64,000 nucleotides of DNA from contig NZ_JALJWV010000001.1 of the NCBI RefSeq assembly GCF_024169655.1, positions 1,307,001-1,371,000 on the forward strand, read 5' to 3'. The notes beneath the pieces are model-generated. The model did not search any database. It had not been told where the DNA came from and saw only the letters and a list, made by a program, of their open reading frames with translations. Numbering within the stretch: position 1 is the stretch's first letter; every line of letters begins with the position of its first letter. Below, in pieces: positions 16,177 through 23,716 of the stretch. The translations under genes were made by a program, and so were the position numbers. The stretch comes from Pseudomonas marginalis. GTDB taxonomy: Bacteria > Pseudomonadota > Gammaproteobacteria > Pseudomonadales > Pseudomonadaceae.

Positions 16177-17378
16177 CGCAGCATATCCAGGGCCTGGTCC
16201 AGCGCTTCAAAGAATCGCTCCAGATCATCGGAGTCGTTGTACAGCGCCAGGGATACGCGAATCGCCCCCGACAAGTGCATCGCCTTGAGCAGCGGCATTG
16301 CGCAATGATGGCCGGCGCGCACGGCAATGCCCTGTTCGGTCAGCAAGTGCGCAAGATCGGCGTTATGCACGCCTTCCACCACGAAACTGACCAACGCCAC
16401 CTGCGGCGCGCCCAGCACGCGCACGCCATTACGCGCTTTCAGCCCGCGCAACAGGTAGTCGTGCAGCGCAGCTTCGTGGGCGATGACCGCCGGTTGATCC
16501 AGTGAATTGAGGTAATCCAGGCTGGCACCGAGGCCGATCACGCTGGCAATCGGTGGAGTGCCGGCCTCGAACCCCAGCGGCGCGGGGCGGAAGCTGGCGT
16601 TGTGGTAATCGGCCTGTTGCACCATTTCGCCGCCGAACTGCCAGTGGCGCAACTGATGCAGGGCTTGGGTGCGGCCATACAGCACGCCGACGCCGTCCGG
16701 GCCGTAGAGTTTGTGGCTGGAAAATACGTAGAAGTCGCAGCCCAAAGCTTGTACGTCGTGGCGGCCATGGACGATGCCCTGGGCGCCATCGACCACGGTC
16801 AGCGCGCCCTCGGCCTTGGCCATGGCCAGCAGGTGTTCCAGCGGTTGCCAGGTGCCCAGCACGTTGGACAGTTGGCTCACCGCCAGCAGGCGCGTGCGCG
16901 GGCCGATCAGCGCGGCGGCGGCCTCAAGGTCGATCATGCCGTCGTCGCCAACGGGCAGGATCACCAGTTCCAGCGCGCGACGTTTGGCCAGTTGCTGCCA
17001 GGGCAGCAGGTTGGCGTGATGTTCCAGGGCGCTGATGACAATTTCATCGCCCGCATTGAATAAGTGCTCGAGGCCATAGGCCAAGAGGTTCAGCGCCGAC
17101 GTCGCGCCGTGAGTGAAGACGATGTGCCCGCTGTCTCCTGCATTCAACCACTGCGCGACCTTGCTGCGACTGTCCTCGAAGGCCTGGGTCGCGTGGGCGC
17201 CCGGTAAATGCTGGGCACGGTGAACGTTGGCGGCGCCATTGGCGTAGTAATGGCTGATCGCGTCCAGCAGGGCTTGGGGTTTTTGCGCGGTGGCGGCGCT
17301 GTCCAGATAGGTCTGGTCTTGCCGTTGCAGGGTGGCGATGGCCGGAAAGTCGACGCGCCAGGGGGAGGGCACAAGCAT
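16173..17378 (-). CDS. csdA: Cysteine desulfurase CsdA
   Basis: CsdA is a PLP-dependent group II cysteine desulfurase (SufS/CsdA type) that forms a persulfide for transfer to CsdE. The 401-residue protein starts at the ATG at 17378, since GAGT lies 8-9 bases upstream; a TTG three codons earlier is less likely. Landmarks are YLDSAATAQKP near 25, the ALEHHANLLPW block with the PLP-stacking His near 120, the PLP lysine in FSSHKLYGPDG near 222-232, and the catalytic cysteine in RAGHHCAMPLL near 354-364, in the RxGHHCA context of group II enzymes. It is followed by csdE and supports the ct6A pathway of the nearby tcdA. Confidence 0.95.
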   Translation of the reverse strand: MLVPSPWRVDFPAIATLQRQDQTYLDSAATAQKPQALLDAISHYYANGAANVHRAQHLPGAHATQAFEDSRSKVAQWLNAGDSGHIVFTHGATSALNLLAYGLEHLFNAGDEIVISALEHHANLLPWQQLAKRRALELVILPVGDDGMIDLEAAAALIGPRTRLLAVSQLSNVLGTWQPLEHLLAMAKAEGALTVVDGAQGIVHGRHDVQALGCDFYVFSSHKLYGPDGVGVLYGRTQALHQLRHWQFGGEMVQQADYHNASFRPAPLGFEAGTPPIASVIGLGASLDYLNSLDQPAVIAHEAALHDYLLRGLKARNGVRVLGAPQVALVSFVVEGVHNADLAHLLTEQGIAVRAGHHCAMPLLKAMHLSGAIRVSLALYNDSDDLERFFEALDQALDMLR

Positions 17379-17397
17379 GGTGTTCAAGACTCGTATA

Positions 17398-17422
17398 AGC
17401 GAGCCCCGGTGCGGGGCTCGCT
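17398..17422. terminator. Terminator-like hairpin between dapD and csdA
   Basis: AGCGAGCCCCG and CGGGGCTCGCT form an 11-bp perfect stem with a 3-base loop. It follows the leftward dapD, but the T tract on the minus strand is short (TTATAC), so efficiency is uncertain and some dapD-csdA readthrough is possible. Confidence 0.65.
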
Positions 17423-17441
17423 AGTGGCATCGAGTCGCTGC

Positions 17442-18476
17442 TTAGTTGTGAGCGTGCAGCGCTTCGTTCAGTTCGATGGCCGATTTGTGGGTTTTGCACT
17501 CCACGGCACCGGTCTCGGAGTTACGGCGGAACAGCAGGTCCGGCTGGCCGGCCAGCTCACGCGCCTTGACCACTTTAACCAGTTGGTTGCGCTCGTCGAG
17601 CAGCGCAACCTTGGTCCCGGCGGTGACGTACAGGCCCGATTCCACGGTGTTGCGGTCGCCCAGCGGGATACCGATACCGGCGTTGGCGCCGATCAGGCAA
17701 CCTTCGCCGACTTTGATCACGATGTTGCCGCCACCCGACAAGGTGCCCATGGTGGAGCAACCGCCGCCCAGGTCCGAGCCTTTGCCGACAAATACGCCTG
17801 CCGAGACACGGCCTTCGATCATGCCCGGGCCTTCGGTGCCGCCGTTGAAGTTGACGAAACCTTCGTGCATCACGGTGGTGCCTTCGCCCACGTAGGCGCC
17901 CAGGCGGATACGCGCAGCGTCAGCGATACGCACGCCGCTGGGTACGACGTAATCGGTCATTTTCGGGAACTTGTCCACCGAGAACACTTCCAGCAGCTCG
18001 CCACGCAGGCGCGCTTCCAGTTGGCGTTCGGCCAGCTCATTGATGTCGATCGCGCCCTGGCTGGTCCAGGCCACGTTCGGCAGTTGCGGGAACACACCGG
18101 CCAGGCTCAGGCCGTGGGGCTTGACCAGGCGATGGGACAGCAGGTGCAGCTTGAGGTAGGCCTCAGGCGTGGAGGTCAGTGCGGCGTCTTCGGCCAGCAG
18201 GGTGGCGACCAGCGGGGTATGGCTTTCAGCCAGGCGGTTCAGCAGGGCCGCTTGGGCCGCGTCGACGCCTTTGAGTGCGTCCGCCAGTTGCAGGGCTTGG
18301 GCGACGGTGAACGTGATCGCCTGGTTGCCTTCGCTGTAACCGAGGATCGGCGCGATGGCTGCGACGATTTCCGCCGACGGGTGGAGCAAGGGTTGTGCGT
18401 AAAACACTTCCAGCCAAGCACCTTGGCGGTTCTGAGTGCCGACGCCGAAGCCCAGGCTGAACAGGGAATTGGACAT
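17442..18476 (-). CDS. dapD: Tetrahydrodipicolinate N-succinyltransferase
   Basis: DapD transfers succinyl from succinyl-CoA to tetrahydrodipicolinate in the succinylase branch of diaminopimelate synthesis. At 344 residues it is the long actinobacterial/pseudomonad class of DapD rather than the 274-residue E. coli class. The C-terminal half shows the hexapeptide left-handed beta-helix: AYVGEGTTVMHEGFVNFNGG, then SAGVFVGKGSDLGGGCS and GEGCLIGANAGIGIPLGDR. The start at 18476 has GAGGT seven bases upstream. It lies 32 bases downstream of the yffB-like gene on the same strand and is followed by a hairpin before csdA. Confidence 0.95.
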   Translation of the reverse strand: MSNSLFSLGFGVGTQNRQGAWLEVFYAQPLLHPSAEIVAAIAPILGYSEGNQAITFTVAQALQLADALKGVDAAQAALLNRLAESHTPLVATLLAEDAALTSTPEAYLKLHLLSHRLVKPHGLSLAGVFPQLPNVAWTSQGAIDINELAERQLEARLRGELLEVFSVDKFPKMTDYVVPSGVRIADAARIRLGAYVGEGTTVMHEGFVNFNGGTEGPGMIEGRVSAGVFVGKGSDLGGGCSTMGTLSGGGNIVIKVGEGCLIGANAGIGIPLGDRNTVESGLYVTAGTKVALLDERNQLVKVVKARELAGQPDLLFRRNSETGAVECKTHKSAIELNEALHAHN

Positions 18477-18508
18477 GCTGTTACCTCTACAAAAATGGAA
18501 TGGCTGGC

Positions 18509-18871
18509 CTACTTGAGGGCCGCCGAATAAGTGTCTGGCTTGAAGCCAATCAGGGTTCTGTCACCGAGATCAAGCACTGGGCGCTTGATCATCGAAGGTT
18601 GTGCGAGCATCAATTCAATGGCTTTCGACTGATCGAGATCGGCTTTGCGTTCGTCTTCGAGTTTGCGAAAGGTGGTGCCCGCACGGTTCAAAACCACCTG
18701 CCAACCGTGCTCGTTGCACCATTGGGTCAAGTGTTCGCGGTCGATACCGGCCGTTTTGTAGTCGTGGAACGCATAGCTCACGCCGTGCTCGTCGAGCCAG
18801 GTGCGGGCTTTTTTCATGGTGTCGCAGGCTTTGATGCCGAAAAGGTGCAACGTTTTGCTTGATACGGTCAA
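18509..18871 (-). CDS. yffB: ArsC/Spx-family protein YffB
   Basis: This 120-residue thioredoxin-fold protein belongs to the ArsC/Spx family; E. coli YffB is encoded next to dapE, and here the gene is next to dapD, so its link with diaminopimelate genes recurs. The single N-terminal cysteine is in FGIKACDTMKKA near residues 11-22; there is no CXXC pair, as in YffB. It ends with the RPVLDLGDRTLIGFKPD block typical of the fold. The start is a TTG at 18871, supported by a GGGGG ribosome site 7 bases upstream; no ATG precedes the first beta-strand. Enzymatic role is unproven in the family (glutathione-dependent thiol reductase suggested). Confidence 0.88.
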   Translation of the reverse strand: MTVSSKTLHLFGIKACDTMKKARTWLDEHGVSYAFHDYKTAGIDREHLTQWCNEHGWQVVLNRAGTTFRKLEDERKADLDQSKAIELMLAQPSMIKRPVLDLGDRTLIGFKPDTYSAALK

Positions 18872-19083
18872 GGAATTGCCCCCCTTTGGACCAATGAAAA
18901 TGAAAGGTCTGGGATTATGCCACGACCAGCGGCTTTGGGTGCCGCTCGTCTCTAGCGTGGATTGCCCTGTGCGACTATTGTGCGAAAGCCATCGCGCAGC
19001 ATAGGCGGCTAATATGGCACTTCAATGGTGAGTTGTTGCCTGATGTGTGTCGTTGCAAGTCGATTGTCCGGGAAACCCGCGTT

Positions 19084-20727
19084 ATGCAAACCGCCTACAC
19101 CGTTCTTATCCTGCTGATGCTGGTCAGCGTTTCGCGGCTGGTCTGGCGAGTCATCCCGCTGCCGTTACCCCTCGTGCAGATTGCCGCCGGGGCCTTGCTG
19201 GCCTGGCCCACGCTGGGGCTGCATGTCGCGCTGGACCCGGAGTTGTTCCTGTTTTTGTTCCTGCCGCCGCTGCTGTTCTCCGATGGCTGGCGCATGCCCA
19301 AGCGCGAATTGTGGCGTCTGCGCGGGCCGATTCTGACGTTGGCGGTAGGGCTGGTGCTGTTCACCGTGGTCGGCGCCGGCTACTTCATTCATTGGCTATT
19401 GCCTTCGATTCCGTTGCCGGTGGCGTTTGCCCTGGCGGCGGTGTTGTCGCCGACGGACGCCGTGGCGGTGTCGGCCATTTCCCAGAACCGTTTACCCACG
19501 CCCTTGATGCATATGCTTCAGGGCGAGGCCTTGATGAACGATGCCACGGGCCTGGTGACGTTCAAGTTCGCCCTGGTGGCAGCCTTGACCGGGGTGTTTT
19601 CCCTGGCGGATGCCAGCCTGACCTTTGTACTGGTGGCCATCGGCGGTCTGGCGGTTGGGATTGCGTTGAGCTGGCTGGTGGGGCGCCTGCGTGTCTGGAT
19701 GATTGCGCGAGGGTGGGACGACCCGGCCACCCACGTTGTGTTCATGTTGCTGCTGCCGTTTGCCGCCTATGTTCTGGCCGAACGCCTGGGCGCATCGGGC
19801 ATTCTCTCGGCGGTGGCGGCGGGCATGATGCAAAGCTGGCTGGACCTGCTGCCCCGCCAGACCAGCACGCGCTTGCTCAATCGCAGTGTGTGGTCGCTGC
19901 TGGAGTTTGCCTTCAATGGCTTGATCTTCCTGCTATTGGGCCTGCAACTGCCGGACATTATCAAGGCGGTGGCGAGTCATGAAACCACGCTGTGGCCGAC
20001 CCTGCTGTATCGCTGTCTGGACGTGATCGCGATCTTCCTGGTGCTGTTGGTATTGCGGTTCATTTGGGTGCAAAGCATCTGGCGTCTGTCGGGTGTGCTC
20101 CGGCGCCTGCGTGGGAAAAGCGAGCTTACCCTGGTGCCGACGGCGCGCTCCTGCTGGCTGTTGACCGTGGGCGGCGTGCGCGGGGCGGTGACGTTGGCCG
20201 GTGTGATGTCGGTGCCCTTGCTGCTGGCGCCGGGCAAGGCGTTCCCGGAGCGCGACCTGCTGATCTTTATCGCGGCCGGGGTGATCCTGCTGTCGCTCGT
20301 TGCTGCGTGTATTGCGTTGCCGCTGCTGCTGCGCGGCATTGAAAAAAGCCCCGATGAAAAACATCACAATGAAGTGCGCGAGGCTTGGAAAAAGACCGCC
20401 GTGGCCGCGATCCATGCGCTTGAGGTCGAAGATCCTACCGAGAGCGCTCCCGCGGACGCCGCTCAGGCCGCACTGGCTACCGAGTTGAAGGCGCGACTGA
20501 TGTCGGAATACCGGCATCAGTTGGATGTCTTTAACGACTCCGCCGAAGCCCAGGCGCTCGCGTTGCAGATGGACCAACTGGAGCGAAAACTGCGGCTCAA
20601 GGCCCTGCGCGCGCAGCGCTTGGAGTTGTACAGCCTGAGCCGTCATCACCGAATTGGGGATGACGTGTTGAGGGAAGTGTTGAGCGAGTTGGATATGAGT
20701 GAAGCGAACCTGGGATCGCCGAAGTAG
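19084..20727 (+). CDS. CPA1-family Na+/H+ antiporter
   Basis: The 547-residue protein starts at the ATG at 19084 (MQTAYTVLI), which begins the first membrane helix; a start at 19033 would add a charged leader. About 12 membrane helices occupy residues 1-425. CPA1 landmarks are AAVLSPTDAVAVSAI near 119-133 and GEALMNDATGLV near 147-158, where Asn-Asp forms the ion site. The C-terminal 120 residues are a charged cytoplasmic helical domain, as in E. coli YjcE-type antiporters. It should exchange Na+ (or K+) for H+ across the inner membrane. It is rightward and convergent with the metallopeptidase gene at 20779. Confidence 0.92.
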   Translation: MQTAYTVLILLMLVSVSRLVWRVIPLPLPLVQIAAGALLAWPTLGLHVALDPELFLFLFLPPLLFSDGWRMPKRELWRLRGPILTLAVGLVLFTVVGAGYFIHWLLPSIPLPVAFALAAVLSPTDAVAVSAISQNRLPTPLMHMLQGEALMNDATGLVTFKFALVAALTGVFSLADASLTFVLVAIGGLAVGIALSWLVGRLRVWMIARGWDDPATHVVFMLLLPFAAYVLAERLGASGILSAVAAGMMQSWLDLLPRQTSTRLLNRSVWSLLEFAFNGLIFLLLGLQLPDIIKAVASHETTLWPTLLYRCLDVIAIFLVLLVLRFIWVQSIWRLSGVLRRLRGKSELTLVPTARSCWLLTVGGVRGAVTLAGVMSVPLLLAPGKAFPERDLLIFIAAGVILLSLVAACIALPLLLRGIEKSPDEKHHNEVREAWKKTAVAAIHALEVEDPTESAPADAAQAALATELKARLMSEYRHQLDVFNDSAEAQALALQMDQLERKLRLKALRAQRLELYSLSRHHRIGDDVLREVLSELDMSEANLGSPK

Positions 20728-20778
20728 GCAATTGGCTGTCGCTGCGGCCCGTGCCCTCGACGCTGAGTGTGCAACGCC

Positions 20779-21561
20779 TTAAACGGTGCAGTCGAAGTCG
20801 GCATCACGAAAGCGTGGATGACGGATCACGGGGGGCATGGGCGCGGCTTGAGGGTAGGCTTTTTTGGCCCAGGCAATGTCTCCGTCACTCAGTGACCTGT
20901 TCTCGATATGCGCCCGCTTGCCATCGGTCTGGTCCGGGCTGACCGCATAGTGCATGACCGAGTCAGGGTCGTAAGGCAGCAAGTCATAAGCGCTGCTGCG
21001 CGTCAGCGGCAGGACGTTGTCCCGTACCTGATGCGGGTTGGGGCTGCGGCGGTAGGCCTGGTGGATGTGTTCACGGTTCCAGGGAATGTTGGCGTCGGGA
21101 TGCTGGTGGGCGTGATGGGCGCCCAGCATGTGCCCGAATTCATGCAGGACGGTGTATTCGAATCGAGGATCGTTGTGATCCATGGGCAGGCGCATGGTTG
21201 GCATCCCAAGCGGTATGTTCCGCGCATCGGTGCCTACGGATGACGCGCCGCCGTTATCGCCTGGCGGATTCTGTGCGATACGGATATCGCCGCTGTCGCC
21301 CGAGACAAAATCAAACTTCAGGTTGATATGGGGCAGCCAATGGCTGGCGGCTTTTTTGACCGCCAGCACGTATTTATCGTCCGCTTCATACTCATACATG
21401 GCGATCGTAAGGGTCGTGTTTTGCGGCCAGTATTTGCCGGGTTCGCCGACACTGCGTCGACTTCTCGAAAGGCTGGACGTTGGCGTGGCACTACCGGCGC
21501 TTTCGCCAGGCGGCCAGTGAGTGCCAGGCTGATAAGCGGCTTCGGGGGCGAGGGTTATCAT
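20779..21561 (-). CDS. Astacin-like zinc metallopeptidase, copy 1
   Basis: The 260-residue protein starts at the ATG at 21561, with AGGAAA eight bases upstream. The zinc site is HEFGHMLGAHHAHQHPD at residues 140-156: HEXXHXXGXXH fits the metzincin pattern with H140, H144 and H150 as ligands and E141 as base. The Met-turn is SVMHY at 201-205, as in astacins, with Tyr as a possible fifth ligand. No signal peptide or membrane segment is seen; the N-terminal 40 residues are proline/serine-rich and may be a short propeptide or export signal. It lies 113 bases downstream of a paralogue with the same layout. Its substrate and export route are unknown. Confidence 0.85.
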   Translation of the reverse strand: MITLAPEAAYQPGTHWPPGESAGSATPTSSLSRSRRSVGEPGKYWPQNTTLTIAMYEYEADDKYVLAVKKAASHWLPHINLKFDFVSGDSGDIRIAQNPPGDNGGASSVGTDARNIPLGMPTMRLPMDHNDPRFEYTVLHEFGHMLGAHHAHQHPDANIPWNREHIHQAYRRSPNPHQVRDNVLPLTRSSAYDLLPYDPDSVMHYAVSPDQTDGKRAHIENRSLSDGDIAWAKKAYPQAAPMPPVIRHPRFRDADFDCTV

Positions 21562-21674
21562 TGAATGTTTCCTGCGGCAGGTCGGGACTGGACGTTGGTT
21601 GATTCGTGCCAAAGGCAGGAAAGTTCCCGGCGGTGTTGAGTGAATACGTGAGCCTATGTTTACCCCTGTGCCCG

Positions 21675-22388
21675 CTACGTCGGGTTGACCGGGGGGTACA
21701 GCATTCTGATCGTTTGCTTGTCGCCTGCGGAAAGGGTTGTGTTGTGAGGAGTGGCCTGGCCGTTGTGCCTCAGTGCCGCCGGAACTTCATAATGCATCAC
21801 GGACCGCTGATCGTATGGGGTGATCTGCAGACCGGGCCGGTTGTCTGGTTCAAGGACGTGTTCGCGCACCATGGCTTCGCTGAAAATATTGCTGGTGTAG
21901 TAGTCATACGCCTCGGGCTCGTTCCAATCCAGGGTGTTCTGCGGGTGCTGGTGCTCGTGCAACAACCCGAGGGCGTGGCCGAATTCGTGCAGGGCCGTAC
22001 CGCGGAACTTCTTCGAGTCGTCAGTCCGGTTGAGGTGCATCGTGGGTTGATCTTCATCGATGTCCCTGGCCGCTGTGCCAATGGCGGACCAATTGCCCTT
22101 GAGCCCTTCATCGTCCGAAATGCGAATATCGCCCTTTTTGCCATCGACGATATTGAAGTGCAGTGTCGGCGTGTGGTGGGCCCATTCGCGAATAGCGTCC
22201 ACCACCAGCGCTTTGCTTTTTTCGTCCTTCAGGTCGAGCGCAACGGTGACCACACCGTCCGGCCAGCGTTTGTCGTTGTCGGCGATGCCTCTTTTTGTTC
22301 GCCTGGCGGATTCGGGAGGGGAAATGCCGTTATTCGAGGGCGGCTCATAAGCGGGGGGAGGGGTGAGCGACGAGGTGATTGGGTTCAT
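21675..22388 (-). CDS. Astacin-like zinc metallopeptidase, copy 2
   Basis: This 237-residue protein is a paralogue of the next gene downstream. The start at 22388 is an ATG with GAG eight bases upstream; a TTG two codons earlier is less likely. Zinc ligands lie in HEFGHALGLLHEHQHP at 134-149 and the Met-turn is SVMHY at 196-200. Both copies share a segment before the active site of the form GDIRI...(W/G)S(A/S)(I/V)GT(A/D)AR(D/N)I and MRL/MHL. The N-terminus (MNPITSSLTPPPAYEPP) is proline-rich with no hydrophobic core, so classical Sec export is not expected. The gene is separated from dapC by a hairpin at 22441. Presumed a secreted or injected protease; not proven. Confidence 0.85.
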   Translation of the reverse strand: MNPITSSLTPPPAYEPPSNNGISPPESARRTKRGIADNDKRWPDGVVTVALDLKDEKSKALVVDAIREWAHHTPTLHFNIVDGKKGDIRISDDEGLKGNWSAIGTAARDIDEDQPTMHLNRTDDSKKFRGTALHEFGHALGLLHEHQHPQNTLDWNEPEAYDYYTSNIFSEAMVREHVLEPDNRPGLQITPYDQRSVMHYEVPAALRHNGQATPHNTTLSAGDKQTIRMLYPPVNPT

Positions 22389-22440
22389 AGGCAATACTCG
22401 TAGGAAGTTTGCCTGTTAGTGGTGAGCGAGTGAAGGAGGT

Positions 22441-22467
22441 TCCCGCACTGTGCGACACAGTGCGGGA
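22441..22467. terminator. Hairpin downstream of dapC
   Basis: TCCCGCACTGTG (22441-22452) and CACAGTGCGGGA (22456-22467) form a perfect 12-bp stem with a 3-base loop. No T run follows on the minus strand, so it may act as a weak or RNA-stabilising structure rather than a strong terminator. It separates dapC from the metallopeptidase genes. Confidence 0.6.
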
Positions 22468-22477
22468 TTTGGCGAGG

Positions 22478-23677
22478 TTACTTCCTGCGCTGAATGAAGT
22501 CGCTGATCCGCTCAGCCGCTTCCACGCACTCCGCCAGTGGTGCAACCAATGCCATACGCACGCGGCCGGCACCTGGGTTGACACCCTCTACATCCCGCGA
22601 CAGGTACGAACCGGGCACCACGGTGACGTGTTCTTCGACGAACAAGTCCCGGCAGAAGGCGGCATCGTCACCGTCTACATTCGGCCACAGGTAGAAACCG
22701 CCGTCGGGGGCTTGCACGTCCAGTACCGGCTTGAGGATCGCCAGCACGGCGTCGAATTTTTCCCGGTACAGGTCGCGATTGGCCTGGACGTGGGCTTCGT
22801 CCTGCCAGGCGGCGATGCTTGCCAGTTGGGTTTGCACCGGCATCGCGCAGCCGTGGTAGGTGCGGTACAGCAGGAAGGCCTTGAGAATGTCGGCGTCGCC
22901 AGCCACGAAACCGGAACGCAGGCCCGGCAGGTTGGAGCGCTTGGACAGGCTGTGGAACACCACGCAGCGCTTGAAGTCCTGGCGGCCGAGTTCGACGCAG
23001 GCGCTCAACAGGCCCGGCGGCGGGCTTTGTTCGTCGAAGTACAGTTCGCTGTAGCACTCGTCGGCGGCAATCACGAAGTCATATTCGTCGGCCAGGGCGA
23101 TGAGCTTTTTCAGGGTGTCGACCGGGATCAGTGCGCCGGTCGGGTTGCCGGGGGAGCACAGGAACAGGATCTGGCAGCGTTTCCAGACGTCTGGCGACAC
23201 GGCGTCGAAGTCCGGGTTGAAGCCATTGGCATCCAGGCACGGCAGGTAGTACGGCTTGGCACCGGCCAGGAACGCGGCGCCTTCATAGATCTGGTAGAAC
23301 GGGTTCGGGCTCACCACCAGTGCATCGTCACTGCGATTGACCACGGCTTGGGTGAAGGCGAACAGCGCCTCGCGGGTGCCGTTGACCGGCAGGATGTTGC
23401 GCGCCGGGTCCAGCCAGCCCTTGGGTACATTGAAGCGGCGTTCGCACCAGGCCGCGATGGCTTCGCGCAGCGCAGGAATGCCCAGGGTGGTCGGGTACAC
23501 CGCCATCTGGTCGAGGTTATTGCTCAACGCCTCGGCGACGAATGTCGGCGATTTATGCTTGGGCTCGCCGATGGACAGCGCGATCGGGCGTTTGTCCGGG
23601 TTCGGCGTGACGCTGCCGAGCAGCGCGCGCAATTTTTCGAACGGGTAAGGCTGCAACTGGTTCAGGGCGTTGTTCAT
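22478..23677 (-). CDS. dapC: N-succinyldiaminopimelate aminotransferase DapC
   Basis: DapC converts N-succinyl-2-amino-6-ketopimelate to N-succinyl-LL-diaminopimelate with glutamate as donor. The 399-residue fold type I PLP enzyme shows ALSIGEPKHKSP near 33-44, the cofactor region VNGTREALFAF near 101-111, SPGNPTGALIP near 173-183 and the PLP lysine in FHSLSKRSNLPGLRSGF near 239-255. The arginine that binds the alpha-carboxylate is in RVRMALVAPL near 373. In P. aeruginosa dapC is likewise next to glnD and map. The gene starts 40 bases downstream of glnD on the same strand. Confidence 0.93.
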   Translation of the reverse strand: MNNALNQLQPYPFEKLRALLGSVTPNPDKRPIALSIGEPKHKSPTFVAEALSNNLDQMAVYPTTLGIPALREAIAAWCERRFNVPKGWLDPARNILPVNGTREALFAFTQAVVNRSDDALVVSPNPFYQIYEGAAFLAGAKPYYLPCLDANGFNPDFDAVSPDVWKRCQILFLCSPGNPTGALIPVDTLKKLIALADEYDFVIAADECYSELYFDEQSPPPGLLSACVELGRQDFKRCVVFHSLSKRSNLPGLRSGFVAGDADILKAFLLYRTYHGCAMPVQTQLASIAAWQDEAHVQANRDLYREKFDAVLAILKPVLDVQAPDGGFYLWPNVDGDDAAFCRDLFVEEHVTVVPGSYLSRDVEGVNPGAGRVRMALVAPLAECVEAAERISDFIQRRK

Positions 23678-23716
23678 CGGTGGATCTCATGCAAGGCGTT
23701 AAAAACTGGGCGAGTA

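Noticed and set aside
17208..18530. A long plus-strand open frame opposite dapD and csdA
   Set aside because: Shadow of two well-supported minus-strand genes; no motif found.
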